This document shows positions 47,770 to 59,264 of a stretch of DNA of 64,000 nt, piece after piece. Numbering within the stretch: position 1 is the stretch's first letter; the number at the start of each line of letters is the position of its first letter. Both the position numbers and the translations under genes were made by a program. The notes under the pieces are model-generated. The model had not been told where the DNA came from, did not search any database, and was given only the letters and a program-made list of their open reading frames with translations. Origin of the DNA: Cavia porcellus (lineage: Eukaryota > Chordata > Mammalia > Rodentia > Caviidae); assembly GCF_034190915.1 (NCBI RefSeq), contig NW_026947504.1:64693474-64757473 (forward strand), given 5' to 3'.

Positions 47770-49100
47770 AGAAAACGTAGAGTATGTTAAGATGGTAGGC
47801 TACCACCTACTGGACAAATCAGAGACTGACTCCTACTGTAACGTTGAGCGTGGTTAATAACAGGTAGTTCTCATGTGCTCATACTTCATATTTGAAGGGC
47901 CTCAGTATCCAGACAGGACTGTCACAGGATTAAGACCTACTGCTTCTGACTTCAGGGTGAACAGCAGAGAAACAGCCCCTCTGAGATTTGGGGTGCAGAC
48001 GCCGGAATACAGCAATGGGAGAAAGAGAAGGAGGGAAAGGGGTTCTTGGGAGCCAGCAGATCTGAGGTGAGAACTGAAGCCCAAGAGGACAGTGAAGAGA
48101 GATCTTCACACAGAAGAAGGAGGTGTAGGCAGTGCTTCCTCCCTGGTCCTGACTCACTATGAGGGAGGGCAGCCTGGACAGCAGACCATGGTGACTCCTG
48201 GCAAGCCCAGAGGCATCCGTGGAGAAATTCCCCAGTGGCGTGGAGCAGCGCTGTGGTGGACTTCAGTGGCTGGTAGGTTACTCGGGTCTAGATATCCTCC
48301 AGGAGAGGGCAGTCGGCTATCTGCGAGATGGGCCAAGTAAACTCTGAACTCGGAGGAGCTGCAGGCTGGCTCCACCTAGCACCTCCCAGCGTCGGGGAGA
48401 AGCAGAACCAAGTTCAGGTTGGCAGGAGGTCAGGGAGCTGAGTCCAAGCCCGCAGAAGGCACACGGAGTGTTGCAGGCCGAACAAATCAGGTTCCAGCCT
48501 CGCAGCCGGAAAGTAACCTGAATTCCAATGGACTTAGGCAGGCAGGCGTGCTGGGGTTATCCCAACACTGCCCCAGATCCGTCACTCCCTTGCTGGGAAT
48601 AATCTGGGCTCAATCTTCCAACCCTACCGACGGTGACAGAGACTCGCCCTGGAATGCATTTTTGTTTGTTTTTTTACTTCTTGTTCTTGTTTTTCCGAGT
48701 GTAGTTAACCGTGTAGTTAGTTCTGTGCATCTGTTCTGTCTTGTATTTCTTTCTTCCTTTCCCTCCCGTAGTCTTCACCAGTTCCCCTCAGTTTGTGTCG
48801 TCCTCCTCTGTCCTCCAGCCTCGCTTCCAATCTCTTTCTCTTCTCTTATTTCTCTATTTTCCCCTTCACGTGTTTTACATTTTGTCTGCTGAGTGTAAAG
48901 TCACCATATCGCAGGCATAGTTACTGCATATTTTCTGGTTTGCGTTACGTTCTGGTTTGTGTTAACCAGAAATCCAGTTCATACAGTTAACAGTGGCAAA
49001 GTGTTAGCACAGTTTGTTAGTTTCTAGGATGAGCTCGATGCTGTCATTACTACTGACTGTATTACTTCAGCCAAGCTGACAGAGTTGTTCGGACAAGTTG
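47770..49100. other. GC-rich then pyrimidine-rich, unassigned
   Basis: 47870-48660 is GC-rich with overlapping frames on both strands (for example 48092-48340, 48419-48892). It resembles an L1 5' untranslated region in composition only. 48660-49000 is T/C-rich. No domain and no splice evidence, so I do not call a gene. Confidence 0.3.
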
Positions 49101-49139
49101 TTCTTCTGCCGTCCTAAGACTGAGTATACACAATACTAT

Positions 49140-49350
49140 ACATCTTGGTCCAGAAACCATGGACTAGGCCAAATGGGTGGCCAGGCAGATCAGGAAAAGC
49201 CAAGATGAAGCTTAGCCCCTGCCTGTGAGCCAGCTGGAGTGTGGATTGGAGAGAACAAGGAAACAAGCTGAGCCCCCATCTGTGAGCTGGCCGGGGCATG
49301 GGCTGGGGAGAGGAGACCAGCTCCCCCACTCCTGTGAGCAGCCAGCTGGT
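49140..49350 (+). repeat. Tandem ~50-57 bp subunits
   Basis: Three units with anchors AGCCCCTGCCTGTGAGC (49214), AGCCCCCATCTGTGAGC (49271) and AGCTCCCCCACTCCTGTGAGC (49319). These are the reverse complement of the unit at 34780-35010. Confidence 0.65.
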
Positions 49351-49526
49351 TCAGAGGAACTGTGTTGTTTGACTGACTTTGTAAGCCTAAACTGAGCAAC
49401 TGTTTAAGCAACAATATGCCATATAGTAACTATTGTAAATTAAAAAAAAAAAAAACAGGCAGTAACTGCTCATCCCTGATAAACTGAAGAGGAAGGATCT
49501 GCCAGTAGACTTAAAACCCAAGAGCC

Positions 49527-49622
49527 GGGCTGGGGATTTAGCTTAGCGGCATAAGTGCCTGCCTTGCAAGCAAGTGGTTGTGAGTTCGATCCCCGGTACC
49601 GATAAAAACAAACAAACAAACA
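49527..49622 (+). repeat. ID-like SINE, young subtype
   Basis: GGGCTGGGGATTTAGCTTAG ... GAGTTCGATCCCCGGTACCG, tail ATAAAAACAAACAAAC. Target duplication AAAACYCAAGAGCC on both sides. Confidence 0.95.
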
Positions 49623-49639
49623 AAAACTCAAGAGCCAGC

Positions 49640-50050
49640 CATCCTGAAAGTCATCTCTGAGAAGCAGTCATTTCCTAAGGGTTCTCAATACTAGCAGTAA
49701 AGCTACGTTCCATAAGCAGTTTATGGACGTCAGTGCAGGAATTAAACTTAAATAGAAAATGATAAGACACAGAGTCACAGTGCATCCCCAGACTTCCAGC
49801 TCACCAAAGGCAAGCCGAGGGAGCAATGAGGTAGAAACAGTCAAACCCACCTCCTGGTCTCTGAAGTTGTCACACTGGAAAGTTGTACCAAAGCAGATGA
49901 AGGAAGCTGGGTGTGTTGACAGCTGGTGGGCAGTTTGTAAAGCCCAGCTGAACTGCAGCAGCACAGTGCTGGCCGCGGAAGGTCCACCTGAAGATGGTTG
50001 CCAACAACATTAAAAGGAAAACTGGAGAGGAAGACGTGGTGCTAGCAGCT
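49640..50050. other. Unassigned low-copy DNA
   Basis: Plus and minus frames overlap, with no domain recognised. Confidence 0.3.
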
Positions 50051-50056
50051 GGCTCT

Positions 50057-50560
50057 CCTGGAGCAGCTTGTCAAACTTCTTTCCTGATGTGAATTTGGCT
50101 GTTTCCATCAATAGAGGAGCTCGGGCCTCAGTGTCTCTGAGAGTGGCTGCGGTTCACGTGGGGGAGCTCTGGTCTTTACTTTGAGCATTGCTTCTTGGCT
50201 CTGGTGTGCTGTTTGATCTCCTGGAGAAGCTGGTCACACTGGCTTCCTGATATGAACTCAGCTATTCTCATGATGCTGGAGCGTGGGGCCTCATCACTGA
50301 AGATGCTGTGGCACTTTTGTGGGGAGCTCTGATTTTTATTTTGAGCATTGCTTCCTGGCTACAAAGCAGATCTCTCAGCCTACTGGCAGAGAACCTTCAT
50401 CCCACTGGCACACATTGTAGCTTCCATTACTGACCTCTGGACCTTACCAACACAGATCTGTGAAACATATTTGCATGAGACATTGTTATGAGCTCTGGTC
50501 TTTAGCTGGACTCATGCGGAACCTTGCCACGGGATCCAGGCCCTGAGTTTGAGTCTTTGG
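50057..50560. mobile_element. LTR-like block with internal duplication
   Basis: Two ~155-bp units in tandem (50057-50218 and 50219-50370) share CTCCTGGAG.AGCT.GTC and GGGGAGCTCTG.TYTTTAYTTTGAGCATTGCTTC. A third GAGCTCTGGTCTTTAG follows near 50489. GAGCTC.GTCTTTRC also recalls the LTRs at 27.2 and 37.3 kb. Confidence 0.5.
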
Positions 50561-50819
50561 GTTTTTAGTGTTGGACAGATTTCCTACACTTTTTTTTTGT
50601 ATTTGACTCTTTGGGTGACTATTATAAAATAATACTATAAAATATGTGTCCTATGTTAAATTGATTTCCTTGCAAATCCTGAATACAACAAAGGTCTAGA
50701 AAAAATCAAATCAGAAATAATTTCTCAGATAAATACAAAGATGGTGACCATAAATAAGGACATGGTTAGGGCATGTCTAGACTCTAGAGCAGATACAGAT
50801 AAAAACATAGAGGAGTTCG

Positions 50820-50866
<47 letters not shown>

Positions 50867-50942
50867 TTTGTATTAGGAATCAAACTCAGGACCTTGCATT
50901 TACCAGGCAGGTGTTTATGGTTCTAAGTTATATCCCTGGCCT
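50820..50942 (-). repeat. (TG)n microsatellite plus ID-like SINE
   Basis: About 24 TG units (50821-50870) sit where the tail of a reverse ID element would be; the ID body follows (ATCAAACTCAGGACC ... TTATATCCCTGGCC). Confidence 0.85.
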
Positions 50943-51154
50943 GAAAGAGGAGTTTAGCAAAATGATGAAAACAATGAACATGCAACATAGGAAAGAAATG
51001 GAATCCATACAACACATTAAAATAGATAAAAAGTCCACTGAAAGTATATGCAGTAGAAAGAGCCAATGTGAGGACAGAATATCAGACACAGGAGACAGGA
51101 TTGCAGTTATCATTCATGAAAAGAAAGGTTTCTTACAAATGGCAAGAGACAAGC

Positions 51155-51370
51155 TGGGCAGAGTGGTGCATCCCTATAAGCCAGGACTTGGGAGGCTGAG
51201 GCAGGAAGATCACTGTGAGTTCAGCACTAGCCTGGGCTACATAGTGAGTTCAAGGCCAGGCTAGACTACATAGAGAAGCCATGTCTCAAAAGATCAAACA
51301 AAAATCACCTGCCTGGCAAGTGCAAGGTCTTGAGTTTGATTCCCACAACCAAACTGAACCAAACAAAAAC
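51155..51370 (+). repeat. B1 followed by 5'-truncated ID
   Basis: B1 at 51155-51295 with duplication, then CACCTGCCTGGCAAGTGC ... GAGTTTGATTCCCAC (ID 3' half). Confidence 0.85.
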
Positions 51371-51925
51371 CCCACCAAAAACCCCAAAAATAAAACAGGA
51401 TAAAAAGCCCCCCCAAACCCCAAGTAAGTTAAATTAAAATAAAATAGCAAGTAACCATAAAAGATCAATCCAATAGCTGTTAGGCAATGCAAAGAGAAGT
51501 AGCATAAGATTGATTAGAGCCAATGAAAAAGCAGGAGATAGCACAAGTAGAAACCTGTTCACAAAAGTCATGTTAGAAACCTTCCCAAGCAGGGAAAGGA
51601 AATTTGATATACAGGTAAGTGAGACATATAGAACTCCAATTAGCCATGACTAAAAAAAAATCTGCACCAAGGCAGACTAGTCAAGATTTCAGAAATTCAG
51701 CACAAGAACAGAATATTGAAAGCCATAAGAGAAAAAATTCTTTAAAGGAAAGCTCATCAGAATCACAGCCTACTTCACAAAAACCTTCATAGAGGGCTTG
51801 AATATTTCAAGGCCTAAAAGAAAATCATCTCCAACCAGATTAACGTACTATGTAAAATTATCTTTCAAAATTGATAGAGAAATGAGATACCGTGGGAAAG
51901 AATATTTGAACAAATTCATGACCTG

Positions 51926-52632
51926 CCAAACATGGTGGTGCATGCCAGTGTGGGGGATGAGGAGTCACTTTGAAGGCCCTAGCCCCCTCGGGACCTGCAG
52001 TAAACAATAGCCCCCGGTATGCGAGACAGAGGCGGGACAGGAATGCCTGTTCTCAGTGGGGATGTTCCCCCCTCTCTGAACCCATGCTGTGTGACTTGGC
52101 TTTGTTTACAGAGTCATGAGGAAGTGGCCGACCACCATTGTGACACTAGCAACAAACATAATTAACATCATTCTTGGGCTAATGAAGTTCCTCCTGGGTT
52201 AGAGGGGCTTCAAGAACTGATTTTGCTTGTTTGCTTCACTTAATAAGTTTAGATAAACATTGTAGTCTGTCACATTGTAGCTTGTCATAAAGAATGCTTT
52301 TTCACTAGTTAATCGTCTGTGCTCTGTGAGTTGATCCAGTTTACTATATAAGAATCCTGGAATAAAGACTTGGTGTGCAGTGCAGTGCGGTGTAGTTGCA
52401 ATTGCCGTGTTTCTCTGTTTCTTTTCCTCGCGCTGCACCCCCCGTGTCCTGACTTGGTGTGTGTGTGCCTCTTCCCGGGGTTCAGAGTGCTCTAGACACT
52501 CCCGACATGCCAGCACTTGGGAGGCTGAGGCAGGAGGATCACTGTGAGTTCAAGGCCATCCTGGGCTACAAAGTGAGTTAAAGTCCAGTCTAAACTGCAT
52601 AGTGAGACCATGTTTAAAAACAACAACCACAA
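51926..52632 (+). repeat. B1-like SINE split by a solo LTR
   Basis: The left part 51926-51948 ends CATGCCAG and the right part resumes at 52508 with TGCCAGCACTTGGG. The B1 sits inside L1 copy 2 (ATTCATGACC and ATCATGACC flank it). Confidence 0.95.
51949..52507 (+). mobile_element. Solo LTR (ERVK-like) inside B1
   Basis: 559 bp, starts TGTGGGGG and ends CCCGACA, flanked by the 6-bp target duplication TGCCAG. AATAAAGAC lies ~52361, with TATATAAG upstream (~52344). The 6-bp duplication and CCCGACA end fit class II (ERVK) elements. Confidence 0.93.
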
Positions 52633-53136
52633 GAACAAAAAAAAAAATCATGACCATCAAATCATCGCTCCAAAATGTTCTGAAGGGTATTCTAGAAAGA
52701 GATAATGAAAACTACAACTCCACAAGCCCCAACAGAAAGAATCTACCAAGCAAGGCAAGTAATTAAACAAAAGAGAAAAAATGGGGACCAATAACAGGAA
52801 AATAATATAACAAGGATAAATCAATACATATCAGTTTTAACCATCAATGTAAATGGTCTCAATTCACCAATTGAAAGAGACTGGCAGAATGGATCGTGAG
52901 CAAGATCCAACAATATGCTGCATATGCATACGAGAAACACATTTAGTTTTGAAGAAATTCATAGACTGAAAATCAAAGCATAGAAAACAATACTCCATGT
53001 GACAGGAATTTGGAGAAAAACAATAGTTGTTATTGTATGTGCAGACAAAGTGGATTTCAAGCCAAGACTGATTAAAAGAGACAAAGAACATCATCCCATA
53101 CTTGTAAAGGGAATGGTCCAAGAAGAAGAAGTAACA

Positions 53137-53142
<6 letters not shown>

Positions 53143-53178
<36 letters not shown>
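53143..53178. repeat. (TA)n microsatellite
   Basis: About 17 TA units inside the L1 endonuclease region. Confidence 0.95.
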
Positions 53179-53180
<2 letters not shown>

Positions 53181-53674
53181 AAATAACAGTGAACCCAACT
53201 ATGTATAAAACAAATACTAATGGAAATTAAAAATCAAATAATAATAAATTGTAATGGAGGACCTCAAAACCCCCTGTCCCCCACTATTTTTAGAGTGTTC
53301 CACCCCACTACATCAGAATATGCATTCTTCTTAGCTGCCCCCAGAACTTTCTCCAAAATAGACTATATACTAGCTCATAGAACATGCTTACGTAGATGCA
53401 AAGAAATTCAAATTATCCCATGCATATTATCAGAGCATAGTAAATGAAACTGGAAATCAATGACAAAAGAAGCCATAAAAACACATGGAAATTAAACGAC
53501 ACTCTCCTGAACAACCAATGAGTTATAGATAAAATTAAAGAAGAAATTTGGCATTTTCTACAATTTAATGATTATATCAGTGCCATACATTGGAACTGAT
53601 GGGACACAGTGAAAGGAGACTTACAAGGAAAAATTTTGGCAGTAAGTTTCCATATCAAAAAATAGAGCAAGCCC

Positions 53675-53792
53675 TGCTTGGCAAATGCGAGGTCGTGAGT
53701 TCGATCCCCAGCACCAAAAAAAAAAAAAAAAAAAAGTAAGAAAATATGTTATGGGCTGGGGATTTAGCTCAGTGGCATAAGCACCTCAAACT
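53675..53792 (+). repeat. Two ID fragments, head and tail halves
   Basis: 53675-53735 is a 3' half (GTGAGTTCGATCCCCAGCACC and A-tail). 53755-53790 is a 5' half (GGGCTGGGGATTTAGCTCAG ... AGCACCT). Both lie in L1 copy 2. Confidence 0.85.
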
Positions 53793-54052
53793 GCCAGAAA
53801 AAGAAGAGCAAATCAAGCCCAAAATTGTGAAGAGCAGAGCAGAGGTTAATGCAATTGAGACTAAAAAATACAAATAATCAATCATTTGTATAGTTGGTTG
53901 AAAGGTTAAGTAAAGTTGACAAATCCTGAGCCAAGTTTATCCAAAAAAAGGAAAGAAATGACTCAGATCCAACCAATTAGGAATGAAAAGGGTAAAATCA
54001 CAACAGATTCCACAGAAACCTAGAAGATCATCAATAACTTTTTGAGGAAGCT

Positions 54053-54208
54053 CCATTTTTTTTTTTTTTTTTTGCCTTTTTGAGCCTGGGTTTTATTATA
54101 TAGTTCATATTGGTCTTGAACTCACCTCGAAGTCCAGGCTGTCCTCAAATGCTCAGTGATTCACCTGCTTCAGCCACGAGAGTTTTAGGATTACCACACT
54201 TGGCCTGT
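54053..54208 (-). repeat. B1-like SINE in L1
   Basis: T19 tract, then GAGCCTGGGTTTTATTATATAG ... GTTTTAGGATTACCAC. Confidence 0.85.
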
Positions 54209-55967
54209 TTATTCTTATAAGATGGTAAACACAGAAGAAATGGACAGATCTCTAGATACAAATGAATTGTCAAAGCTGAATCAAGATGATATAAAATCCT
54301 AAATCAATACTGATCAATGAAATTGAATATGTAATTAAAAATCTACCAACAAAGAAATGCCTAGGTCCTGAAGGATTCACTCCCAAATTCTACAAGAAAT
54401 GTAGAAAACACTTAATGCCATTACTTCTCAAACTCTTTAATGAAATTGAAAGGGAAGCAATGGTCCCAAGTTTGTTTTTGGAAGCAAGCAGTACCCTGAT
54501 ACCAAAACCATAGAATAATCCAACCAAAAAAAGAGAACTACAGGCCAATCCCCTTAAATGGACATAGATGCAAAAATCCTTAATAAGATGCTGGCCAACA
54601 AAATATAGTAAGCCGCCAAGAAGATTATGCACCATAACCAAATAGGATTTATCCCAGAGATGCAGCAGTAGTTTAACATATGAAATCAATAAATATAATG
54701 CACCATATTAACAGAGTCAAGGGAAAAAACTGTATGATCATCTCACAGATGCAGAAAATGCATTTGATAAAGTCCTACACTCAAATATGATAAGAATCCC
54801 ACAGAAAATTAGAATAGAATTTTTATCTCAACCTGATAAAAGCCAAACACATCCATAGAAACATCACACAAATGGACAAAAACTGACAGCTTCCACTCTA
54901 AAACCAGGAACAAGACAAGGATGTCCATTACCACTCTTGTTCAAATAGTTCTGGAAACATTAGCCAGACCAATTAGACAAGAGAAAGAAATAAAAGGAAT
55001 AAAGATAGGAAAGGAAGAAGTTCAATTGTCCTTATTTGTGGATGACATGATATTCTACATAGAAAGTTTTGACTCCACCAAAAGACTTACACTTTTCATA
55101 ACCCAATTCAGTAGCATAATTAGATATAAAGTCAGCACTCAAAAATAAATCACATTCCCATACACAAAGAACAAACTCACTGACAGAGGAAATTAGGGCA
55201 ACAACACTTTTCATGATAGCATCAAAAAAAAAAAAAAAAAGAAATACCTAGGAATCAATCTAATGAAGAGGGTAAAAGACTTTCACATTGAAAACTACAG
55301 TACTCTGAAACAGATTGATATGGAGATCAGAAAATGAAAAGATATCACTTGTTCTTTGGTAGGAGAAACCAATACAGTGAAAATAGCCATATTTTCAAAA
55401 CTATTATACAGATTTAACCCAATGCTGATCAAAATATCAATAGCATAATTCACAGAATTAGAGAAAACAATCCTGAAATTTATTTGAAATTAAAAGATAC
55501 CTAAATAGCAAAAGAAATTCTGGACAACAAGGTGAGACAGAAGGCGTCACAATCTGTGACTTGAAAGTATATTACAAATCTAATGTGATAAGAACAGCAT
55601 GGTATTGGGAAAAAAAACAAAACAAACCAACAAAACAGACCCAAGGATCGGTGGAAAAGATCAGAAGATGCAGAAACAATTCCAAACACACTCGGTCACC
55701 TAATCTTTGACAAAAGAGCCAGACACCTTCTTTACTAAATGGTGCTGAAAAAACTGGCTTTCCACATGCTAAAGAGCAACACTAGATCCATACCTTTCAC
55801 TAGGTACTAAACTAAATTTGAAATAGATAAAAGTATTCTGGAAGGTAGAGTAGGTACCATTCTTGAAGAAACAGGTGTAGACAAAGACTTTATGAACAAA
55901 ACCGCTATTGCACAGGAACTATGACAAAGAATCAATAACTTCAACCTCATCTTTTAAAAAGATTTTA

Positions 55968-56045
55968 GGGGCCTGGAATGTAGCTTAGCAGCACAGTACC
56001 TGCTGGCAAGCATGAGGCCCTGAGTTCAATTCCCAGTACCATGAA
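55968..56045 (+). repeat. ID-like SINE in L1
   Basis: GGGGCCTGGAATGTAGCTTAG ... GAGTTCAATTCCCAGTACC. Confidence 0.85.
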
Positions 56046-57198
56046 AACTAAAAGCTTTTGCACAGCATGAAATACCTCCAACAGAATGAAGAGACAAACT
56101 ACAATGTGGGAAAAAAATTTTTGCCATCTGACTACTATCTAGAATGTACATAAAAGACTCAACAGCAACAACACGTGAGAAAAAACCCAAATGTAAAGCT
56201 CCATTCCAAAAATGGGTATCTGAAATGAATAGATAGTTCTCAGAAGAAATAAAAATGGAAAATACAAATATGAAAAAATTTTCAACATCACTGATCATTC
56301 AAGTAATGCAGATTAAAATAATACTGAGATTCCATCTCATTCCAGAAAGAATAACTATTATCATGAAGTCAATCAATAACAAATGCTGGTGAGGCTGTGG
56401 GGGAAAGGAGCCCTTTTTCACCACTGGGGAGACTGCAAACTGGGGAACTGTGGAGATCAGTGTGGCAATTCCTCAAAAACTAGAGGTTACATTCAACCCA
56501 GTATCCTTCTACTTGGTATCTCCCTGAAAGAACTAAAAGCATCATACCACAGAGATACATGCACAATCCTGTTGCTAGTGGCCCAGTTTGTAATAGCTAA
56601 ATCTTGGAAACAGCCCAAGTACCCATTAGCTGATGAATGGATAAAGATGTATTTTTTTATACAATGGAGTACTACTTAGCCACAAAGAAGGATAACATTT
56701 CTATGTAAATGGATGCACCTTAAAGCCATACTCTTCAGTGAAACCAATTGGATGCACAAGTTTGAATATCACATTGTTTCTCTGGTGTGAGATGCCAAAA
56801 GTGTAAATAAGGACCAAAATGTATAATAGATATTGGAAAATGAGGAAAAAAATGTTTAGATGGGAGGGGAACAAGAATGATGAGGGGGAAGGAGGGAAGG
56901 GACAAGAATAAAAAGAGACTAGAAGTAAAAAGATCGTAAAAAAGCTTCTATAAATAAGGAGAATAAGAAGGAAGGAAGGGGAGGGGAATGGAAAAAAAGA
57001 AGAAAGTTGTATCACATACAGGCACAAATTTCCTGTGATGAATGTTAATATTACATATATCTAAAATAAACCTATTTTAAAATGACATACTGCTCCCACT
57101 TTAAGACTGGTGTAACTAACCTTCTAGATATTCAAATGAGGCTTGAAGACCAAAGCTAAAAAAAACAATAAAAGGGCCAAGAGGACAGCCAATGTTTT

Positions 57199-57317
57199 TT
57201 TTTTTTTTTTTTTTTTTTTTTTGTCTTTTTCGTTTTTGTCGGTACCAGGGATCGAACTCACGACTGCCTGCTTGCAAGGCAGGCGCTTATGCCGCTGAGC
57301 TAAATCCCCAGCCCCAA
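57199..57317 (-). repeat. ID-like SINE, young subtype
   Basis: T26 tract, GTCTTTTTCGTTTTTGTCGG, ATCGAACTCACGACTG, TAAATCCCCAGCCCC. Target duplication ACAGCCAATGTTTT (57185-57198, 57318-57331). Confidence 0.97.
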
Positions 57318-57331
57318 ACAGCCAATGTTTT

Positions 57332-57660
57332 GACTGTTGCCCTCTGCACTCTAAGGTCAGCCATGATCCAGGGCATAATGGACGCCCTCTCCAAAGGGCC
57401 CCACAACTCCCACAAGTTGCTCAACCTCCTGGGCAGGTTGATTGTCAAACCCCAGAGGGCCAGGGGTCAGTCAATGTTCATGCTACAGAAAGGAGGCTCT
57501 GAAGGAGGAAATGTCCCCCAAGCTTCCAAAAAGACTAATGCTCAAGCAAGACTGTGACCCATCCTGGGAAATGACACAGCGGGAAGAGAAAATAACTAGA
57601 GGAGCTCAGCTCTGCTGCTTGCAGAGACACAAAAGTAACCCTTGAGTGTGACAAATGCAT
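57332..57660 (+). other. Low-copy block with a 121-codon frame
   Basis: A plus-strand frame spans the ID and this block, but its left half is SINE. The right half (after 57332) has no recognised domain. Confidence 0.25.
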
Positions 57661-57664
57661 CTAG

Positions 57665-57850
57665 AAAATTTTAATGAACACAGGTCTTACTTTACTTGTT
57701 TTTAAATACCCGGGAACATACCACCAATAAGTAAACTACTTAATAACATAAACAGAGCTAAATTATATATACAAGGGGGCTTCAAACACTACATCAGCAA
57801 TTAAGTCTCCAGTTTATTTCTTTCAGATTCCACCAGTTTCCAGTGACGCG
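57665..57850 (+). repeat. Unnamed repeat, copy B
   Basis: AACACAGGTCTTACTTTACTTG ... GGCTTCAAACACTACATCAGC ... TCTCCAGTTTATTTCTTTCAG aligns with 46575-46940. Confidence 0.65.
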
Positions 57851-58247
57851 TCCCTGACTGCTCCCAGGATCTGCTGCAAAGCCTTACTTATTATTAAACC
57901 TGGAAAAATTTATTAAAAACAACTTTTTTGAAATGTTTTCACCCGTAAACAAATGCAGCTGTATCAGATAGGAACTCAGTCTGCGGCAGGTAACTAGCTA
58001 TTCCCCAACACCCCCAGCTCTAGGGGCAAAAATCCACAGCCTCACTGGCTCGAGGTGTCATGGAGAGGGTTCAGAGCAGCAGAGCCGCTGGATAGTGAGG
58101 ACGATGCCCTGGAAGAATGACAGCCGATAGGACTAAAATCCAAAAGTTGAGTATGAAGCACTGTTCAATTCCCTGCCTGCCCGATGAACTGCTGACACAC
58201 ACAGAGACCCCAGGCAGCACAGTGAAATCGTAAGTGGAGTCCATGGG

Positions 58248-58485
58248 AGCCAGATCCATCTCTGCATAACTGCTATTGCCATTGGAAGGCTTGCTTCCTG
58301 CAGGCAGCCAGCACGGGCAGGGACACACGGCCAGATCCACTCCTGCATACCTGCTGCCACCATCAGAAAGCTTGCTTCCTGTGGGCAGCCAGGACAGGTA
58401 GGGACACACAGTAAGATACACTCTATGCACCCACTGGCAACTACTGGAGACCCTTACTTCCTTTGGGCAGCCAGTGCCCTCTGGG
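58248..58485 (+). promoter_or_regulatory. Three L1 5' UTR monomers
   Basis: Repeated GCCAGATCCA.TC.TGCATA.CTGC.. and GCTTGCTTCCTG..GGCAGCCAG.ACRGG.AGGGACACAC, period about 80 bp, third unit partial and more diverged. Tandem promoter monomers are known upstream of some rodent L1 families. Confidence 0.75.
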
Positions 58486-59264
58486 AGAATCAGACAAACA
58501 CACCCCTGTGTGCTGCCACCATTCGGGGAGTCCCAATAGACACACAGGCCGAGAAAAGAAGCAGCCCTGCCACCACGTACCCCTGCCACCGTGTACCCCC
58601 GGTCACCAGAGAAGCCTCAGTGTAGCTGCAGGAGTCCAGAGAAGCCCACTCTACTCTGCTACCTCCCTAGGATCAGGGTCAGATAAAGCCAGGTTCCTAC
58701 CCGATCCCCCTGCACTGCAGAGGAGCCGCCAATGTGGGAAGTGCCTGGCGCCCCACAACTGGTTTATTGGGAGGAACCTAGAAGCATGTCAAGACAAAGG
58801 AGCAGAAGGCAAACTGAGACCTCCAGCCCACACAGACCAAGTCTGGGAGATACAGTCATGGAAGAAAACAGAAACCACACCAGAAATCTCCGAGAGGACA
58901 GCAGCTGAAGGAAGTAAAGAAAATACTTCATCTCTGTAAACTAATTAGATCACATGTAATGCCTCAGGGAAAAGAAGAAGTCACAAACATAAAGAATTGC
59001 TGAGCATATCAAACAAAGACGTAGATTAAAAAAAGAGAAGCATAGGAAAATGATGGAAACCTTGAGTGAATAATATGGAAAGGATTTACAATGCATGAAG
59101 CTGATTCAAAAAGTATCTAGGAAATTTAAAGTCAATGAAAAGCTGGCAAAACTGCTTGAAAAACATTTTTAGACCTTGAAGACAAGATTGCAGCTAGTGA
59201 TCATGAAAGGAAAGATCTCTTTAAAATAACAAGGAACCCAGAAATAGCAATTCAACAGCTGCAA

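Larger units (their letters stand above)
50640..57080 (+). mobile_element. LINE-1, decayed, copy 2
   Basis: ORF1 remnants (50660-51925, 52650-52760) are followed by ORF2: endonuclease (~52860-53450), linker, RT (~54360-55460), C-terminal part (to ~56690), and a purine-rich 3' UTR ending ~57080. Broken throughout, though the RT catalytic motif is kept as F-V-D-D (~55034-55045). Carries inserted B1, ID, (TG)n, (TA)n and an LTR nested in a B1. Confidence 0.93.

Noticed and set aside
48092..48892. Protein-coding gene in the GC-rich block
   Set aside because: Frames on both strands, no domain, no splice signals; composition suggests a transposon 5' region.
50741..51264. Poly-Val/Cys frames
   Set aside because: Translation of the (TG)n repeat followed by L1 ORF1 remnants.
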